64,000 bases of DNA, from the NCBI RefSeq assembly GCF_000826525.2, contig NZ_LN651328.1:204432-268431 (forward strand). The letters are read 5' to 3'. Below the pieces are notes generated by a model. The model saw only the letters and a list, made by a program, of their open reading frames with translations. It was not told the DNA's origin and ran no database searches. Positions 63,044-64,000 of the stretch are shown piece after piece (position 1 is the first letter of the stretch; every line of letters starts with the position of its first letter). A program made the position numbers and the translations under genes. This DNA comes from Mobilicoccus massiliensis. GTDB taxonomy: Bacteria; Actinomycetota; Actinomycetes; Actinomycetales; Dermatophilaceae.

Positions 63044-63786
63044 GCGCCGAGGGCCTTTCGTACCCGGTCGAGCGCGCCGGCGATCGAGGCGTCGACCTCG
63101 AGGTTCTCGGCCATGGCCACGGCGTCGCCGGGTGCCACCGACGGGTCCGCGATGACCTCGGCGACCGACCACTGGAGGATCTCGTCGGTGATCTGGATGA
63201 CCTCGTCGTAGTCGGCGGGGTTCATGCGCAGGGTCACCGTCGCCCGGCGCGGCACCTGGGTGAGGGCCCGCATGACCGCGTCGCGGGCCGTGCAGTCGCC
63301 CACGGCGAGGTGGTGTCCGACGAGGGCCGCGGCGATCTCGACCGACAGGCCGGTGATCGTCTCCTGCATCTCGGCGACCGTGGGCGCCTGGTAGTCCAGG
63401 GCCCCGGCGATCGCGGCCTCGACGGTCATGAGCAGCTCTCCGAGTCGTTCGCGTCGCGCCGCGCGCTCACGTGCGTCCTTCTCGACGAACTCCGCCTGCA
63501 GCACGGCCATGTTCTCGAGGCCCTCGGCGCGCCCGGCCTCGAAACCCGCGGCCCGCCCGGCCTCGAAGCCCTCGCGCCTCGCCTCCTCCTTGGCCTGCTC
63601 GACGAGGCCCGCGAGGTAGGGGTCCACGAGGCGCGGGTCGGCGACACCGACGGGCGCGAACTCGGTGTTCGTCAGGTCGGCGCTCATCTGCGCGGGACGC
63701 GACGTGTCGTCCTCCGCCGCACGGATGACGTAGCTCGTGCGGTTCGGCGTATAGCGCAGCCCGCTAGGCAACGAACTCGTCCCCAC
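63040..63786 (-). CDS. fliH: Flagellar assembly protein FliH
   Basis: 248 residues. Central Gly-x3-Gly-type helix EGFEAGRAAGFEAGRAEG (about residues 73-90), characteristic of FliH, and a C-terminal domain (ALTQVPRRATVTLRMNPADY) like the V-ATPase E subunit stalk. It is the negative regulator and docking partner of FliI. GTG start lies 23 bases inside the fliG end, so the genes are coupled. A Met at residue 34 is an alternative start. Confidence 0.88.
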   Translation of the reverse strand: MGTSSLPSGLRYTPNRTSYVIRAAEDDTSRPAQMSADLTNTEFAPVGVADPRLVDPYLAGLVEQAKEEARREGFEAGRAAGFEAGRAEGLENMAVLQAEFVEKDARERAARRERLGELLMTVEAAIAGALDYQAPTVAEMQETITGLSVEIAAALVGHHLAVGDCTARDAVMRALTQVPRRATVTLRMNPADYDEVIQITDEILQWSVAEVIADPSVAPGDAVAMAENLEVDASIAGALDRVRKALGA

Positions 63787-64000
63787 CGCCGCGGGCGACG
63801 ACGATCTCGCCGGCCTCCTCCAGCATGCGGATCGCCCGGATCACCACGGCCTGGGCCTCTTCCACCTGCTTGAGGCGCACCGGGCCGAGGATGCTGATCT
63901 CGTCGGCGAGCGCGAGCGCGGCACGCTCGGACATGTTGCGCGTGATCTTCTCGCGCACGTCCTCGCGCACACCCTTGAGGGCGACCGCGAGGTCCTTGGA
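63764..64000 (-). CDS. fliG: Flagellar motor switch protein FliG, C-terminal part (truncated by window edge)
   Basis: The last 78 codons are present: SKDLAVALKGVREDVREKITRNMSE..., then LADEISILGPVRLKQVEEAQ and a hydrophobic end. This is the FliG C-terminal torque helix region with the conserved charged residues (Lys, Arg, Asp, Glu) that face the stator, though the segment is the start-to-middle of FliG-C. The rest lies beyond base 64000. It overlaps fliH by 23 bases. Confidence 0.92.
   Translation of the reverse strand, partial: SKDLAVALKGVREDVREKITRNMSERAALALADEISILGPVRLKQVEEAQAVVIRAIRMLEEAGEIVVARGGGDEFVA

Overview
The window is chromosomal DNA of a high-GC (about 70 percent), motile actinobacterium. 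Evidence: zinc-free ribosomal protein paralogs, a WhiB-family regulator, MarP, PonA2, an actinobacterial Tad pilus cluster, many apparently leaderless promoters, and a flagellar operon with a chemoreceptor. Gene order closely follows the Mycobacterium tuberculosis block that I recall as Rv3646c (topA) to Rv3683: topA, helicase, tad genes, acs, marP, CoA Nudix hydrolase, nth, crp, MBL hydrolase, RidA, a small DUF4177-like protein, a Get3/ArsA pair, whiB4, ponA2 and a phosphoesterase. Flagella, two acetate/pyruvate-type transporters and two subtilases are added, which points to a flagellated member of the Micrococcales or a relative (inference).

Layout. 1-505: end of an operon for zinc-independent ribosomal proteins (rpmG end, rpsN, rpmJ). 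674-8000: topA, a methyltransferase, an orphan iron-siderophore-type lipoprotein, a SigF/SigB-like sigma factor and a STAS anti-anti-sigma factor. 8077-11533: DUF1998 helicase and a MinD-like ATPase of the type seen near ESX secretion loci. 11502-16323 (minus): Tad pilus operon, TadZ-like, tadA, a tightly coupled 41-codon ORF, tadB, tadC, then pilin and two TadE-type pseudopilins. 17311-18165: a Fic-fold protein lacking the catalytic His. 18345-24699: LytS/LytTR two-component system coupled to a DUF485 plus sodium:solute symporter pair, followed by a second such pair. 24768-29350: an anchored beta-propeller protein and two divergent S8 proteases. 29581-34409: acs, sppA and a crotonase. 34925-38944: double-domain phosphofructokinase, GDPD and a holin-fold membrane protein. 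39048-52038: the conserved marP-to-phosphoesterase block. 52144: tRNA-Pro(CGG). 52482-54059: chemoreceptor. 54697-64000 (minus): fliG-fliH-fliI-fliJ-muralytic enzyme-fliK-flgD and two flgE/flgG-like genes.

How parts fit: the LytS/LytTR pair lies directly upstream of carboxylate uptake modules, and acs nearby would activate imported acetate. Two direct-repeat clusters with LytTR-like geometry lie before lytS and before the second transporter pair. The Tad and flagellar clusters give two surface-appendage systems on one strand.

Unexplained structure: (i) a 62-bp near-perfect palindrome present twice, both times between convergent genes; (ii) a family of at least 16 copies of a roughly 22-base element (core GGTGAAAGNGCCTGTC), often in head-to-head hairpin pairs, in three gaps; (iii) 129-bp and 29-bp tandem repeats beside the flagellar operon; (iv) a 99-bp tandem duplication at the whiB 3' end. 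No prophage, insertion sequence or CRISPR array was recognised.
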